Shown one piece after another: positions 8,994-17,751 of a stretch of 64,000 bases of DNA. Source of the DNA: Bdellovibrionales bacterium (GTDB taxonomy: Bacteria; Bdellovibrionota; Bdellovibrionia; Bdellovibrionales; UBA1609). The stretch spans positions 1,116,001 through 1,180,000 of the forward strand of contig JADJVA010000020.1 in assembly GCA_016716765.1 (NCBI GenBank). The letters are read 5' to 3'. Numbering within the stretch: the first letter of the stretch is position 1; every line of letters starts with the position of its first letter. The notes below the pieces were generated by a model. It ran no database searches, was not told where the DNA came from, and worked only from the letters and a program-made list of their open reading frames with translations. A program made the translations under genes and the position numbers.

Positions 8994-9850
8994 TCCTGAA
9001 TAGCTGGCTCACCGACTTCAATGCCTAGACGTTTTGCAACTTTCTCGTCAAAGCCTTCTTTGTGAAGAGTCAGAGGCACTTGATAAATACTCGCAGAATC
9101 AGGCGCTGCAATAACATTATCGGGATGAACGGAACAAAAGAGAGCAATCTTGGATTTCAATTCAAGTGGAATGGGTTTTTCAGTGCGACAGATCAGAAAA
9201 TCCGGCTGAATTCCCACCTCGCGAAGCTCTTTGACTGAGTGCTGAGTTGGTTTGCTTTTTAGCTCGCCTGCAGCAGCAATGTAAGGAACATAGGTCACAT
9301 GCACAAATATGGAATTCTGAATTCCAACGTCAACTCGCAATTGTCGAATGGCCTCAATAAACGGAAGTCCTTCTATATCACCAATCGTCCCGCCAATTTC
9401 AACGATGATGACTTCGGCTCCTTGAGCAGCCTGAAATATCCGAGATTTAATCTCATCAGTGATGTGAGGAATGACCTGGACCGTACCTCCCAGATAATCT
9501 CCCCGGCGCTCCTTTGAGATCACGCTTTCGTAAATCTGACCTGCTGTAACTGAATTTGAACGAGTCAAAGAAACTCGCACAAATCGCTCATAGTGCCCTA
9601 AATCCAAATCTGTCTCGGCCCCATCTTCGGTAACGTAAACTTCGCCGTGTTGCAAAGGGGACATTGTCCCAGGATCAACATTAATATAGGGGTCACACTT
9701 CATCAGGGACACTTTAAGGCCACGGGATTCCAACAAAGTACCTAAACTTGCCGCCGTCAGTCCCTTTCCAATAGAGGAAACGACCCCCCCTGTCACAAAT
9801 ATAAACTTTGGTTCAAAGATCTCAGACGTCGACCTGAGAGGCGACTTCAT
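8966..9850 (-). CDS. pyrG: CTP synthase, N-terminal amidoligase half (frameshifted)
   Basis: The 294 residues cover the synthetase (ATP- and UTP-binding) domain: FVTGGVVSSIGKGLTAASLG with the P-loop-like GKG, KCDPYINVDPGTMSPLQHGE, VTEDGAETDLDLGHYERF and EIGGTIGDIEGLPF. UTP plus ATP plus glutamine gives CTP, the co-substrate of the neighbouring KdsB. The frame ends after IQEWAK with the non-homologous tail WSPPS and TGA. The glutaminase half continues in the -1 frame and overlaps by 28 bases, so the full product would be about 550 residues. The start ATG at 9850 begins with a short extension (MKSPLRSTSEIFEP) before the conserved KFIFVTGG. Confidence 0.9.
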   Translation of the reverse strand: MKSPLRSTSEIFEPKFIFVTGGVVSSIGKGLTAASLGTLLESRGLKVSLMKCDPYINVDPGTMSPLQHGEVYVTEDGAETDLDLGHYERFVRVSLTRSNSVTAGQIYESVISKERRGDYLGGTVQVIPHITDEIKSRIFQAAQGAEVIIVEIGGTIGDIEGLPFIEAIRQLRVDVGIQNSIFVHVTYVPYIAAAGELKSKPTQHSVKELREVGIQPDFLICRTEKPIPLELKSKIALFCSVHPDNVIAAPDSASIYQVPLTLHKEGFDEKVAKRLGIEVGEPAIQEWAKWSPPS

Positions 9851-9901
9851 TTTTTCAGAGAGTTCTTCATCCGAGAAGATCTCTGAGAGTTCCTTTTTAG
9901 A

Positions 9902-10660
9902 CTAGATTTTTTTGTTCCTGCCATGTCCTCGCCTTTTTTGGATCATTGCCTCAATCTTCGCCACATCCTCAGGCGTGTCAACACCCCAAGAATCCTCTTC
10001 AACCACCACCATACGGATCCGTGCTCCCAAATACAAAGCGCGCAATTGCTCTAAGCCCTCTGCCAATTCAAGATTGGTGGGTCCGTGCTCACAAAAAACC
10101 TTTAGAAAGCTCTTACGATAGGCATAAAGCCCTATATGCTTGTAACATACTTGAGGAAGTTGCCTCGCGTCAATTCGTGAATATGGTATCGGAAATCGAC
10201 TAAAATAAATGGCCTCGTGACCTTGGTTTACAATCACCTTTGCGGCTGACATAGATTCGAGATCTCCCGGCTTTAATGCACGTCCTAAAGTCGCCATTTC
10301 AAGGTGAATATCCTCTTCAAAAGGAGCGACCAGGGAATCCAGAAGATCACCTGTGAGGAGCGGCTCGTCTCCTTGTATGTTCACAGCCACTTCACACTCC
10401 ATATCCTTCAAAGCTGCCCACACACGATCGCTTCCCGATGCTAGATCTGGCTCAGTCATAATGGCACGAACTCCGCAATTCTCTGCCAATTGAAAGATCT
10501 CGGAGTGATCTGTTGCAACATATATCTCTGATAGGCATTTCGCTGTTCGGGCCCCCTCGATTACCCATTGCAGCAAGGGTTTCCCGGCAATCGGCACCAA
10601 TGGCTTTCCAGGAAATCGACTAGATCCGTAACGAGCTGGAATGACTCCGATAATTTTCAT
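9902..10660 (-). CDS. kdsB: CMP-Kdo synthetase
   Basis: Activates Kdo with CTP to CMP-Kdo for lipid A-core assembly in the cytoplasm. At 252 residues it is the usual length. The N-terminus shows the hallmark IPARYGSSRFPGKPL, followed by YVATDHSEI, VNIQGDEPLL, YSRIDA and the C-terminal VDTPEDVAKIEAMI. Its ATG overlaps the engB stop (ATGA), and pyrG follows after 51 bases, so CTP production and use are co-transcribed. The last ten residues are basic (KRRGHGRNKKI). kdsA, the Kdo-8-phosphate synthase gene often found between pyrG and kpsF-type genes, is not in the window. Confidence 0.95.
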   Translation of the reverse strand: MKIIGVIPARYGSSRFPGKPLVPIAGKPLLQWVIEGARTAKCLSEIYVATDHSEIFQLAENCGVRAIMTEPDLASGSDRVWAALKDMECEVAVNIQGDEPLLTGDLLDSLVAPFEEDIHLEMATLGRALKPGDLESMSAAKVIVNQGHEAIYFSRFPIPYSRIDARQLPQVCYKHIGLYAYRKSFLKVFCEHGPTNLELAEGLEQLRALYLGARIRMVVVEEDSWGVDTPEDVAKIEAMIQKRRGHGRNKKI

Positions 10661-11241
10661 TTGAGCGAGCTCCAGTTACGAATCCATCTCTCGAAAATTG
10701 CCTCTTCCACTACGGCAATTCCGGTTTTCTTGAGGCTAGACACCATAAATACACTTTCCTTGCCAACAATCTCGGCCACTGGGCCCATCTGCCTCAACTT
10801 CTCTTGTCTGGCAAGCTTATCCTCTTTTGTCATAATTACCAGAAGGGGCAAGTCCGCTCCGATTGCATATTCACGAAGTAATTCTTCGTCCTCCGTCCAT
10901 TTTCGCCTTGCATCCATGATCAAGAGAAGGCCTGTCAAACAGGAGCGCTCCATCATATAAACCTCGACCATTTTTCGCCAACTCTTGATTTCGTTACGGC
11001 TCCGCGACGCAAAACCATATCCAGGCATATCAACGTATCTGTAGTTCTCTCCGGCCGAATAAAAATTCAATAAGCGCGTCTTTCCTGGGGAGGCCGAAAC
11101 TTTTGCAATTTTTTTATTGGCAAGAGCATTGATAAACGAAGACTTCCCCGAATTGGAACGTCCCAGAAGGGCCACCTCAGGCAGGTCAGGCGAGGGATAA
11201 TCTTTGGGTTGAACACCACTCATCAGAAAATCGATTTTCAT
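10657..11241 (-). CDS. engB: Ribosome-biogenesis GTPase EngB/YsxC
   Basis: An essential GTPase of large-subunit assembly. It shows G1 GRSNSGKS, G3 DMPGYGFASRS and G4 TKEDKL, plus the family-specific KVSASPGKTRLLNFY, and has about 194 residues as usual. I chose the ATG at 11241 (MKIDFLMSGV); a TTG nine bases upstream extends the same frame. The ATGA overlap with kdsB puts it at the head of the Kdo operon. The 205-base intergenic region on its other side separates it from the divergent FHA activator gene and should hold both promoters. Confidence 0.93.
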   Translation of the reverse strand: MKIDFLMSGVQPKDYPSPDLPEVALLGRSNSGKSSFINALANKKIAKVSASPGKTRLLNFYSAGENYRYVDMPGYGFASRSRNEIKSWRKMVEVYMMERSCLTGLLLIMDARRKWTEDEELLREYAIGADLPLLVIMTKEDKLARQEKLRQMGPVAEIVGKESVFMVSSLKKTGIAVVEEAIFERWIRNWSSLK

Positions 11242-11446
11242 GTGGGCCAAGCTAAGCTTTTTCCAACATCATGACAAGGATCAATGAGTATCCCCATCCA
11301 AATCCTGGGACGCAAATCCGAGAATCTGGACTCTCTCGACGAAATGAGGCGCAAAGGGGGCAAAATCACCTCGGCACCAAAATTGTAATTACTTTTTCTC
11401 AAAGAGCACTCCGCCACTATATTTAACCCCTTTTGCGAGGTATTTT

Positions 11447-12757
11447 ATGGACACCCAAACGACTCAATCTATTTCTCGCCCCAAAAGTCCGCAAGCTTTC
11501 CTCTCTCACCTTGAAGGTCCAGCCCACGAAGTTCACGAACTCAGCGAGTTTTTAACGATTGGACGAGACGAAAACAACCTGTTTCAAGTCAACGATCCCT
11601 CCGTTTCATCCCGTCATGCACGGATCGAATGGCGCAACGGCATTTATGTATTAAAGGATTTGCGTAGTCGCCACGGAACTTTGGTCAACGGAGCACAAAT
11701 TTTGGAGGCTCCTCTTTCCCACAATGATAGAATCCGCATTGGAAGTTCTGAGCTTATTTTTCGCACTGAAAGGGACAAACGCCCCTTGTCTTTATTGTTA
11801 ACGAGTAAGAATACCTCTTGGAATAGCAAACTACGATCGCTTCCAAACTTCAGCAGATCGGACCTTGCCATTCTCATCGGCGGCCCCTCTGGGACAGGGA
11901 AAGAAATTCTCGCTCAAATGATCCATCGCTACTCTGCCCGTCGCGAGGGCCCATTTGTCAGCGTCAATTGCAGTGCTATGAGCGAATCCCTGGCCGAAAG
12001 TGAGCTCTTTGGTCATACAAAAGGGAGCTTTACAGATGCAACCCATGACCGCAAAGGAGCCTTTGAATCGGCCCGCGCGGGAACTCTTTTTCTTGACGAA
12101 ATCGGCGACTTGCCATTGAGTCTCCAACCAAAACTTCTCAGATGTCTCGAAAACCGAGAGATCCGGCCCGTCGGCGCAGATCGCACGATTACAACTGATG
12201 TCAGAATTGTTGCCGCCACCCATCACAACCTAAAAGAAAGAGTTATTCAGGGAGAGTTTCGCGCAGATCTCTATTTTCGCCTAAATATCTTAAACATAAA
12301 AGCACCTGCATTGAAAAATCGAATGGAAGATTTTGAAAATTTACTCCATCATTTTGCCCGAGAATACAAAGTGGCCTTCTCGACCGAGGCGATTGACAGA
12401 CTAAAGGAACATCGTTGGCCAGGAAATATCCGAGAGCTCAAAAACGTGGTGGCTAGAGCAAAAACCCTCTGCCAGGATAGAGTCATGGCCTCTGACGTAG
12501 AAAGCCTGATCGATATCCTACCCGAAGACTTTGGTGTTTCTCTCTCGAAAATCTCTCCCATCGGACCAGAACCTCTGTCTGGAAATGTAATCAAAGATTT
12601 AGAAAGAGCTCTCATAGAGAGAAGGCTCCAAATAAATAATGGAAATCAGCGAAAAACAGCCGCTGATTTGGGTCTGCCCAAGAGCACTCTTCATGACCGC
12701 ATAAGAACCTACCAAATAGACCTTCGATCCCTCACATCAGAAGGCGCCAATAATTAG
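11447..12757 (+). CDS. FHA-domain sigma-54-type transcription activator
   Basis: 436 residues in three parts. An FHA phosphothreonine-binding domain spans about residues 25-110 (LTIGRDENNLFQVNDPSVSS, SRHGTLVNG). A sigma-54 AAA+ domain spans about 135-330, with Walker A GGPSGTGKE, ELFGHTKGSFTDA, Walker B GTLFLDEIGDLP and WPGNIRELKNV. A Fis-type HTH lies at the end (KTAADLGLPKSTLHDRI). There is no receiver domain, so phosphorylation by a Ser/Thr kinase probably controls it through the FHA domain. The sigma-54 contact loop reads GSFTDA instead of GAFTGA; the key Thr is kept. RBS GCGAGG precedes the ATG. Such FHA-EBPs are frequent in myxobacteria and Bdellovibrio; the target promoters are not visible. 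Confidence 0.9.
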   Translation: MDTQTTQSISRPKSPQAFLSHLEGPAHEVHELSEFLTIGRDENNLFQVNDPSVSSRHARIEWRNGIYVLKDLRSRHGTLVNGAQILEAPLSHNDRIRIGSSELIFRTERDKRPLSLLLTSKNTSWNSKLRSLPNFSRSDLAILIGGPSGTGKEILAQMIHRYSARREGPFVSVNCSAMSESLAESELFGHTKGSFTDATHDRKGAFESARAGTLFLDEIGDLPLSLQPKLLRCLENREIRPVGADRTITTDVRIVAATHHNLKERVIQGEFRADLYFRLNILNIKAPALKNRMEDFENLLHHFAREYKVAFSTEAIDRLKEHRWPGNIRELKNVVARAKTLCQDRVMASDVESLIDILPEDFGVSLSKISPIGPEPLSGNVIKDLERALIERRLQINNGNQRKTAADLGLPKSTLHDRIRTYQIDLRSLTSEGANN

Positions 12758-12782
12758 ACACAGCGAGGAGTTTGGGATAGAG

Positions 12783-13775
12783 CTAAGGCTTCGTGATCAT
12801 CATTTCAATGTCTATTTCTAGGGCCCGGCCTTGGCTCAAAACTCGATTGATCTCATTTCTAACAAGAGACTTGATTGTTGTTTTGCCCCCAGGACCGTTG
12901 GCCTCTTCGTAAGTGAGTTCTTCGAGGGCTCTTTGCATGCCATCCAACAATTCGATTTGCCGATCCTTAACTTCGACAGCTGTTTCCTGTGAGTCAACGC
13001 GCACATAAAACTTAAATGCCCCCATGGGATTTTGATGTTCTGATGTTTTTCGAAAATTCAGTACGATCTTTTCAAGTAATACCGTAAAAAAAGGTTGAGG
13101 AAAGGCATCAGAGAGTAAAATCTGCTTTTGACTGTCGTAAGCCTGCACCCGATTTGCGATCAGACCAAGATCTCTTGTGTAGTCCAGAAAAAGTGAGGGC
13201 AGCCACCTCCCCTTCATGTTTTTTGCTACCATTGAGCTAAATCCAACAAAGAACACCAAAGCAGATCCATAGAGGATTTTCTCCTTCCAAGTCTTTGCCC
13301 AAAATCTGCGATTAAGTTCAAAGCAGAAGGCAATAGCCGTCTGGATTTGACAAAACAAAAATCTCAGTCTGTCAGGAAGTTCATGACGACAAAAACTCCA
13401 AAATCCAAATAGAACCGAGAGAAATTCATTGCGCAATTTCAAGACAATGGTTCTGGATTTTGTTGGAATTCCCTTTATAGGTACAAGACTTTTGGCGATT
13501 GCCGTTTGCACGTTTGGATATCTATCCAAAAAACTCTTTTTTTTCTCCTTTTGCTCATCATCTTCAGCAAGTGCCTTTTCATCCAGGTCCAAGGAACTTA
13601 TCTCGGCATCGGTCTTTAACTCCTCCGGAACAATGTCTGCCAAAGACATACTAAATGCTGGATCAGATTCCTCTAAAAACTTATCGATATCCTCAAGAGA
13701 GATTGAGCCCACCTGGGCCTCAGAAATTCCATTTTCGCTGCTTTTTTCAACATTCGTGGTTTTTAGGTCCGCCAT
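12783..13775 (-). CDS. FliL-like single-pass membrane protein
   Basis: 330 residues. The N-terminal 90 are acidic and unstructured (EDIDKFLEESDPAFSMSLAD, DEKALAEDDEQKEKKK). A membrane segment lies near residue 165-185 (ILYGSALVFFVGFSSMVA). The last 100 residues resemble the FliL periplasmic domain: FYVRVDSQETAVEVKDRQIE, GMQRALEELTYEE, GGKTTIKSLVRNEIN and ALEIDIEMMI. FliL stabilises flagellar stators; FliL-like proteins also serve other MotAB-type motors. No flagellar gene is adjacent; the neighbours are an FHA activator and a lipoprotein. The assignment rests on the C-terminal pattern only. The start is 81 bases from the divergent lipoprotein start. Confidence 0.55.
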   Translation of the reverse strand: MADLKTTNVEKSSENGISEAQVGSISLEDIDKFLEESDPAFSMSLADIVPEELKTDAEISSLDLDEKALAEDDEQKEKKKSFLDRYPNVQTAIAKSLVPIKGIPTKSRTIVLKLRNEFLSVLFGFWSFCRHELPDRLRFLFCQIQTAIAFCFELNRRFWAKTWKEKILYGSALVFFVGFSSMVAKNMKGRWLPSLFLDYTRDLGLIANRVQAYDSQKQILLSDAFPQPFFTVLLEKIVLNFRKTSEHQNPMGAFKFYVRVDSQETAVEVKDRQIELLDGMQRALEELTYEEANGPGGKTTIKSLVRNEINRVLSQGRALEIDIEMMITKP

Positions 13776-13856
13776 TTGAACATTATGACAAAATTTAGCC
13801 GATCCTTGGACTTAAAAATTCTTGTTTCATACCGATATCGAATCAGGAGGTCCCAG

Positions 13857-14510
13857 ATGCTGCAAAGCTGCGTTCTCTTCGTTTCACTCTTAATGATTGG
13901 ACTTTCGTCCTGCTCCCTGCTGCAGCGCCATCCTGAGAGCGGCTATTTGGGGGCAGAATTTCAAGAATCCAATTCTGCGGTTGATTTCTATCAAAGCCGA
14001 AGATTGCGCCAAGAACAGCTAGCCATCGAGGAGCTAGGCATAAATCCCTCTCAATCTTTAAATGAGAACGATCAAGCAAGCATCGAACAAAGACTGCGGC
14101 TCAAGCGCATGGAAGCTGCAATTCCAACAAAACTTCAAAAGCAACAGTATTACCGCTATCAGGCGTTTCTAAAAAATGACCTAGACCGCATCCTGTTTCT
14201 ACAGATCCCAACCATCGAAGCTCGTGAACGATGGGTTCAAAGCCTTGGGATTTCTGAGATCGACAACGGAGGCTACTCTGATGAAATGGCCAAACTTATT
14301 GAGAGCAATGATATTGTGATTGGAATGAGCCAAAAAGCAGTCACAGAATCCTGGGGAGATCCAGAAATTGTTGAAGTTGCAGGAAATCCCATTTATCGAA
14401 ACGAGTGTTGGAAGTATTCAAAATATGTCTCCTCGGAGGATGGCTATCGACGGGAAATGAGGCTCATCTATTTCGAAGGAGGACGTGTTGTTGGATGGGA
14501 AACGATGTAG
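13857..14510 (+). CDS. Lipoprotein of unknown function
   Basis: The ATG at 13857 has a near-perfect ribosome site (AGGAGG, six bases upstream) and gives a lipoprotein signal peptide MLQSCVLFVSLLMIGLSSC with lipobox LSSC. The in-frame ATG at 13776 would add 27 basic residues and spoil the signal. The mature part is about 198 residues and helical, with one repeated-looking segment (QRLRLKRMEAAIPTKLQKQQ, RILFLQIPTIEARERWVQSL). Near the end (residues 170-210, GMSQKAVTESWGDPEIVEVA and ECWKYSKYVSS) it resembles the small SmpA/OmlA-like fold, where a helix is followed by GxP and strands. It ends convergently against polA, 18 bases apart. Confidence 0.75.
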   Translation: MLQSCVLFVSLLMIGLSSCSLLQRHPESGYLGAEFQESNSAVDFYQSRRLRQEQLAIEELGINPSQSLNENDQASIEQRLRLKRMEAAIPTKLQKQQYYRYQAFLKNDLDRILFLQIPTIEARERWVQSLGISEIDNGGYSDEMAKLIESNDIVIGMSQKAVTESWGDPEIVEVAGNPIYRNECWKYSKYVSSEDGYRREMRLIYFEGGRVVGWETM

Positions 14511-14528
14511 CCGACAAGGTCGGTGTAT

Positions 14529-17120
14529 CTAAGAGTGGGCCTCCTCCCAGTTTCTGCCCCAAGCCAAGTTCACTTTTAGGGGAATATCCAGCTTGGCCAC
14601 CTTCTCCATTATTTTTTTTATTTCAGAAGACTGACTCTCAACAACTTTCTCTTCGCACTCAAAGAGCAGCTCGTCATGTACCTGCAAAATCATTGGAGAT
14701 TCGATCTCCTCGTGAAGTTGAATCATGGCCATTTTTACCAGGTCACTGGCCGCACCTTGAATCGGAGCATTAATGGCAGCCCTTTCTCCAAAGGCTCTGA
14801 TTGCTGGACGAGAGGATTTCAGCTCCTGAATGTATCTGCGACGCCCGAAAATTGTTTCCACAAATCCATTGTTCTTTGCCTTTTCGACTGTCTCCGTCAT
14901 GTACTCTTTTACTTTTCTAAAACGTTCAAAATATTTCTTTATAATTTCGGCAGACTCTCCACGTGAAATCCCCAAAGTCTGGGCCAATCCAAAAACCCCT
15001 TGTCCATAAGCAATTCCAAAGTTCACAGCTTTTGCTTTTCGTCTGAACTCAGAAGTCACATCTTTGAGAGGAAGATTAAAAATTTCAGAAGCCGTCGCAG
15101 AATGGATATCGAGATCTTCCTTGAATGCTCGAACGAGCCCCTCATCGCCCGTGACATGAGCAAGAATTCGGAGTTCGATTTGACTGTAATCCACCGAAAT
15201 AAATAATTTTCCTTTGTCTGCGACAAAGGCCTTGCGAACCATTCTCCCTCTTTCAGTGCGAATTGGAATATTTTGCAGATTTGGATTTACGCTTGAGAGT
15301 CTTCCCGTAGACGTGGCTGCCTGTCGATAGTGCGTATGTAATCTGCCCGTCTCTTTACTGATAAGTTGAGGGAGTGCATCGACATAAGTCGATTTTAACT
15401 TTGCCAATTCACGATACTTGAGAACCAAACCGCAAATTGGAAACTCAACAGCCAATTTCTCAATTACATCGCTGGCCGTTGAATATCCAGATTTTGTTTT
15501 TTTACCCGCCGGGATTTGCATTTTCTCAAAAAGAATCTCGCCGAGTTGCTTTGGACTCGCAATATTAAAGGATTGACCAGCTGCTTTGTGAATTTCAATT
15601 TGTAAAAGAGACAGATCCTGAGCGAGAAGTTTGCCTTGTTCACTCAGCTCCGCAACATCTATACCTATTCCCTGTTTCTCCATATTATAAAGTACGGGAA
15701 CAAGAGGGATCTCTAGATGTTCATAAATCCCTTTTCCTCCCATTTCATCCAGCTTTTCAAGAAGAACAAACTTGATTTCCGAATGACAACTTATAATTTG
15801 ACCTGCAGAAGCCAAATCAGGGACATTCCTTTCGCAATATCTTTGATAGATCTGGTTGAAATCATCAACACTTCCTGGATCAAGAACATAAGCGGCGAGC
15901 ATTGCATCCCATACCACCAAAGGATCACTGATCTGCAAGGACCGAAAAACCTCTTTGAGATCAAAGCCTTTCCACTTCAGAAATTTACCAGACAGTGCTC
16001 CTCCGATTTCTCTATCCTCACCGTCTGCGTATCCGACCCGACCCTTATATCCAATTAAAAAACCACGATCGGACTTGAGCCCCCAAATCTTCGAATAAGG
16101 TTCAATCGAAGACTTCAACTCCTCAATGGTCCAATTTTTTTCGATCCACTTTTGTGATTTGTTTTTTCCCTCAGTATTCGATTGTTTGTCAGATTTTCTA
16201 TCAGGTAAATTCTTCCTCATCTTATTGATGGCCTCCACTTTTGGAAGCCCTGCTTGAATATTGTTATTGCTTTCGCCCAGAAGACTTTTTTCAAATGATT
16301 TGAATCCCATTTCCAATAGGAAATCCCTAAGTCGGTCCTTATCAATGGGTTTGAGGCGAAAATCATCCCACTTAAAATCAAGATCAATATCCTGAACTAT
16401 TGTGACTAACTTTTGAGAAAGCAGTGCCATGTCTTTGTTTTCTATCAAACGGGCTTTCTGAGCCTTGGCAGAAATTTTGTCAATATTTTGATAGATTCCA
16501 TCTAAAGTTCGAAATTCATTTAATAGATGAATGGCGCCCTTAGGCCCTATCCCCCTGACTCCAGGAATATTATCACTGGAATCTCCAACCAAGGCCAAGT
16601 AGTCGATCATTTGTTCGGGAGCCACTCCCCATTTTCCAATAACTCCCTGGCTATCGTATTTTACGTTTTTCATCGTGTCATATAGTACAGTGAAAGGAGA
16701 GACGAGCTGTGCAAAGTCCTTGTCTCCACTCACAATGGTTACCTCTAAGTTATTCGCTCTTCCCATTGTGGCGAGGGTACCAATCAGATCATCAGCCTCG
16801 TAGCCCAGACAATCTAGCGCGGCAATTCCTAAAATTTCTGGCATCTTCTTAAGGTAAGGAACTTGTGGCACGAGCTCTTCGGGCATTTCCTTGCGATTGG
16901 CTTTGTATTCGGGGTAGAGGCCCTGCCGAAAGGAAGGCTCTATCCGATCATAACAAAAAACCATGTAGTCAGGTTTGTTCTCTCGCAACAATTTTATTGT
17001 CATCGACAGCAACCCATACAATGCATTTGTCGGCATGCCCTTTGGGCTAGAGAGTGGAGGTATAGCGTAAAAGGCTCGAAAGAACATCGAGCTAACGTCA
17101 ACAAGAAATAGCTTTTTCAT
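14529..17120 (-). CDS. polA: DNA polymerase I without a working proofreading site
   Basis: 863 residues. The N-terminal 5'-3' exonuclease spans about 1-290 (FLVDVSSMFFRAFYAIPPLS, CYDRIEPSFR, VSGDKDFAQLV, GDSSDNIPGVRGIGPKGA). A degenerate 3'-5' exonuclease-like domain follows, then the A-family polymerase (SVNPNLQNIPIRTERGRMVR, DYSQIELRILAHVTGDE, RRKAKAVNFGIAYG, LQVHDELLFE). The DxE of exo motif I and the YxxxD of motif III are not present, so proofreading is probably lost, as in Taq and Bst enzymes. It abuts the upstream XRE gene (TAAATG) and is the third gene of a cold-shock/XRE/polA unit. Role: Okazaki fragment maturation and repair. Confidence 0.95.
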   Translation of the reverse strand: MKKLFLVDVSSMFFRAFYAIPPLSSPKGMPTNALYGLLSMTIKLLRENKPDYMVFCYDRIEPSFRQGLYPEYKANRKEMPEELVPQVPYLKKMPEILGIAALDCLGYEADDLIGTLATMGRANNLEVTIVSGDKDFAQLVSPFTVLYDTMKNVKYDSQGVIGKWGVAPEQMIDYLALVGDSSDNIPGVRGIGPKGAIHLLNEFRTLDGIYQNIDKISAKAQKARLIENKDMALLSQKLVTIVQDIDLDFKWDDFRLKPIDKDRLRDFLLEMGFKSFEKSLLGESNNNIQAGLPKVEAINKMRKNLPDRKSDKQSNTEGKNKSQKWIEKNWTIEELKSSIEPYSKIWGLKSDRGFLIGYKGRVGYADGEDREIGGALSGKFLKWKGFDLKEVFRSLQISDPLVVWDAMLAAYVLDPGSVDDFNQIYQRYCERNVPDLASAGQIISCHSEIKFVLLEKLDEMGGKGIYEHLEIPLVPVLYNMEKQGIGIDVAELSEQGKLLAQDLSLLQIEIHKAAGQSFNIASPKQLGEILFEKMQIPAGKKTKSGYSTASDVIEKLAVEFPICGLVLKYRELAKLKSTYVDALPQLISKETGRLHTHYRQAATSTGRLSSVNPNLQNIPIRTERGRMVRKAFVADKGKLFISVDYSQIELRILAHVTGDEGLVRAFKEDLDIHSATASEIFNLPLKDVTSEFRRKAKAVNFGIAYGQGVFGLAQTLGISRGESAEIIKKYFERFRKVKEYMTETVEKAKNNGFVETIFGRRRYIQELKSSRPAIRAFGERAAINAPIQGAASDLVKMAMIQLHEEIESPMILQVHDELLFECEEKVVESQSSEIKKIMEKVAKLDIPLKVNLAWGRNWEEAHS

Positions 17121-17459
17121 TTACTGGACCTTATCTGTCAGCCTATAGATCTCTTCGCGATTTATTTGCTGTAGTCCATTCTCCCTGATTAAATTGTCAG
17201 CCAAGTTTCTTTGCTTGATCCATTCGGCGTTGGCTTCAGCAAAAGAGAGTAAGGTTTTTAAGGGAGAAAAATATCGAGGATCGGGCAATGCTTCTCCCAA
17301 TTCCCAACTCAAAATTGTCCTCTGGGAGCAGTCTAAACGGCGCGCCATATTCGCCGTGCACCAACCAAGCCTCAGGCGTAACTGCCTGACCATTAGACCA
17401 TCCCACTCCATTCGAATCCCCCTCCAAAATGCTTTCCACTCAAAATCGAGAATTTTCAT
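17121..17459 (-). CDS. XRE-type helix-turn-helix protein
   Basis: 112 residues. A helix-turn-helix spans about residues 20-75 (LMVRQLRLRLGWCTANMARR, then CSQRTILSWELGEALPDP), the classical Cro/CI pattern in which recognition-helix residues precede W-E-x-G. The remaining helices (AEANAEWIKQRNLADNLIRE) could dimerise. The ATG overlaps the cold-shock gene stop (ATGA), and the stop abuts polA. An internal ATG (MEWDGLM) 16 codons in is an alternative start. Being sandwiched between a nucleic-acid chaperone-like gene and polA suggests autoregulation or a DNA-metabolism role; this is not proven by the sequence. Confidence 0.75.
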   Translation of the reverse strand: MKILDFEWKAFWRGIRMEWDGLMVRQLRLRLGWCTANMARRLDCSQRTILSWELGEALPDPRYFSPLKTLLSFAEANAEWIKQRNLADNLIRENGLQQINREEIYRLTDKVQ

Positions 17460-17665
17460 CTTCTCAAAGGCCGAATATTCGTTGCCTCCGGCCCCCTTGA
17501 TGTTTCCAAAAGATCGTAATCGACATCTAATCCAACGATTGAGTCGTCGACTCTACCACCATCACCCCATGAGGTATAATGAAAATATATGGGTCTACCA
17601 TCGTGATGCTGTATGTATCCATAACCTTGGTGGCAAAAAAAACACTTCACCCGACCTAATGCCAT
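17456..17665 (-). CDS. Cold-shock-domain protein, divergent
   Basis: 69 residues with the CspA-like layout: GRVKCFFCHQGYGYI stands for the usual GxVKWFNxxKGFGFI, then YFHYTSW for the second RNP motif, then DYDLLETSRGPEATNIRPL. The Trp of VKWF is replaced by Cys and two Cys flank the first strand (C-F-F-C), so RNA/DNA binding may differ from standard Csp proteins. A strong ribosome site AAAGGAGG precedes the ATG. It is first gene of the unit with the XRE gene and polA. It may act as a single-strand nucleic-acid binder. Confidence 0.75.
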   Translation of the reverse strand: MALGRVKCFFCHQGYGYIQHHDGRPIYFHYTSWGDGGRVDDSIVGLDVDYDLLETSRGPEATNIRPLRR

Positions 17666-17751
17666 AAGAAAGCCTCCTTTAAAAAAGTAACTTTTTTATT
17701 TGGTACTCTGGACGATTTGGATAGTGCATAAAAAATTTTGAACTCGACATC

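Noticed and set aside
14511..14528. Terminator CCGAC-AAG-GTCGG between lipoprotein and polA
   Set aside because: Stem of five pairs with a three-base loop and no T-run; too weak to call.
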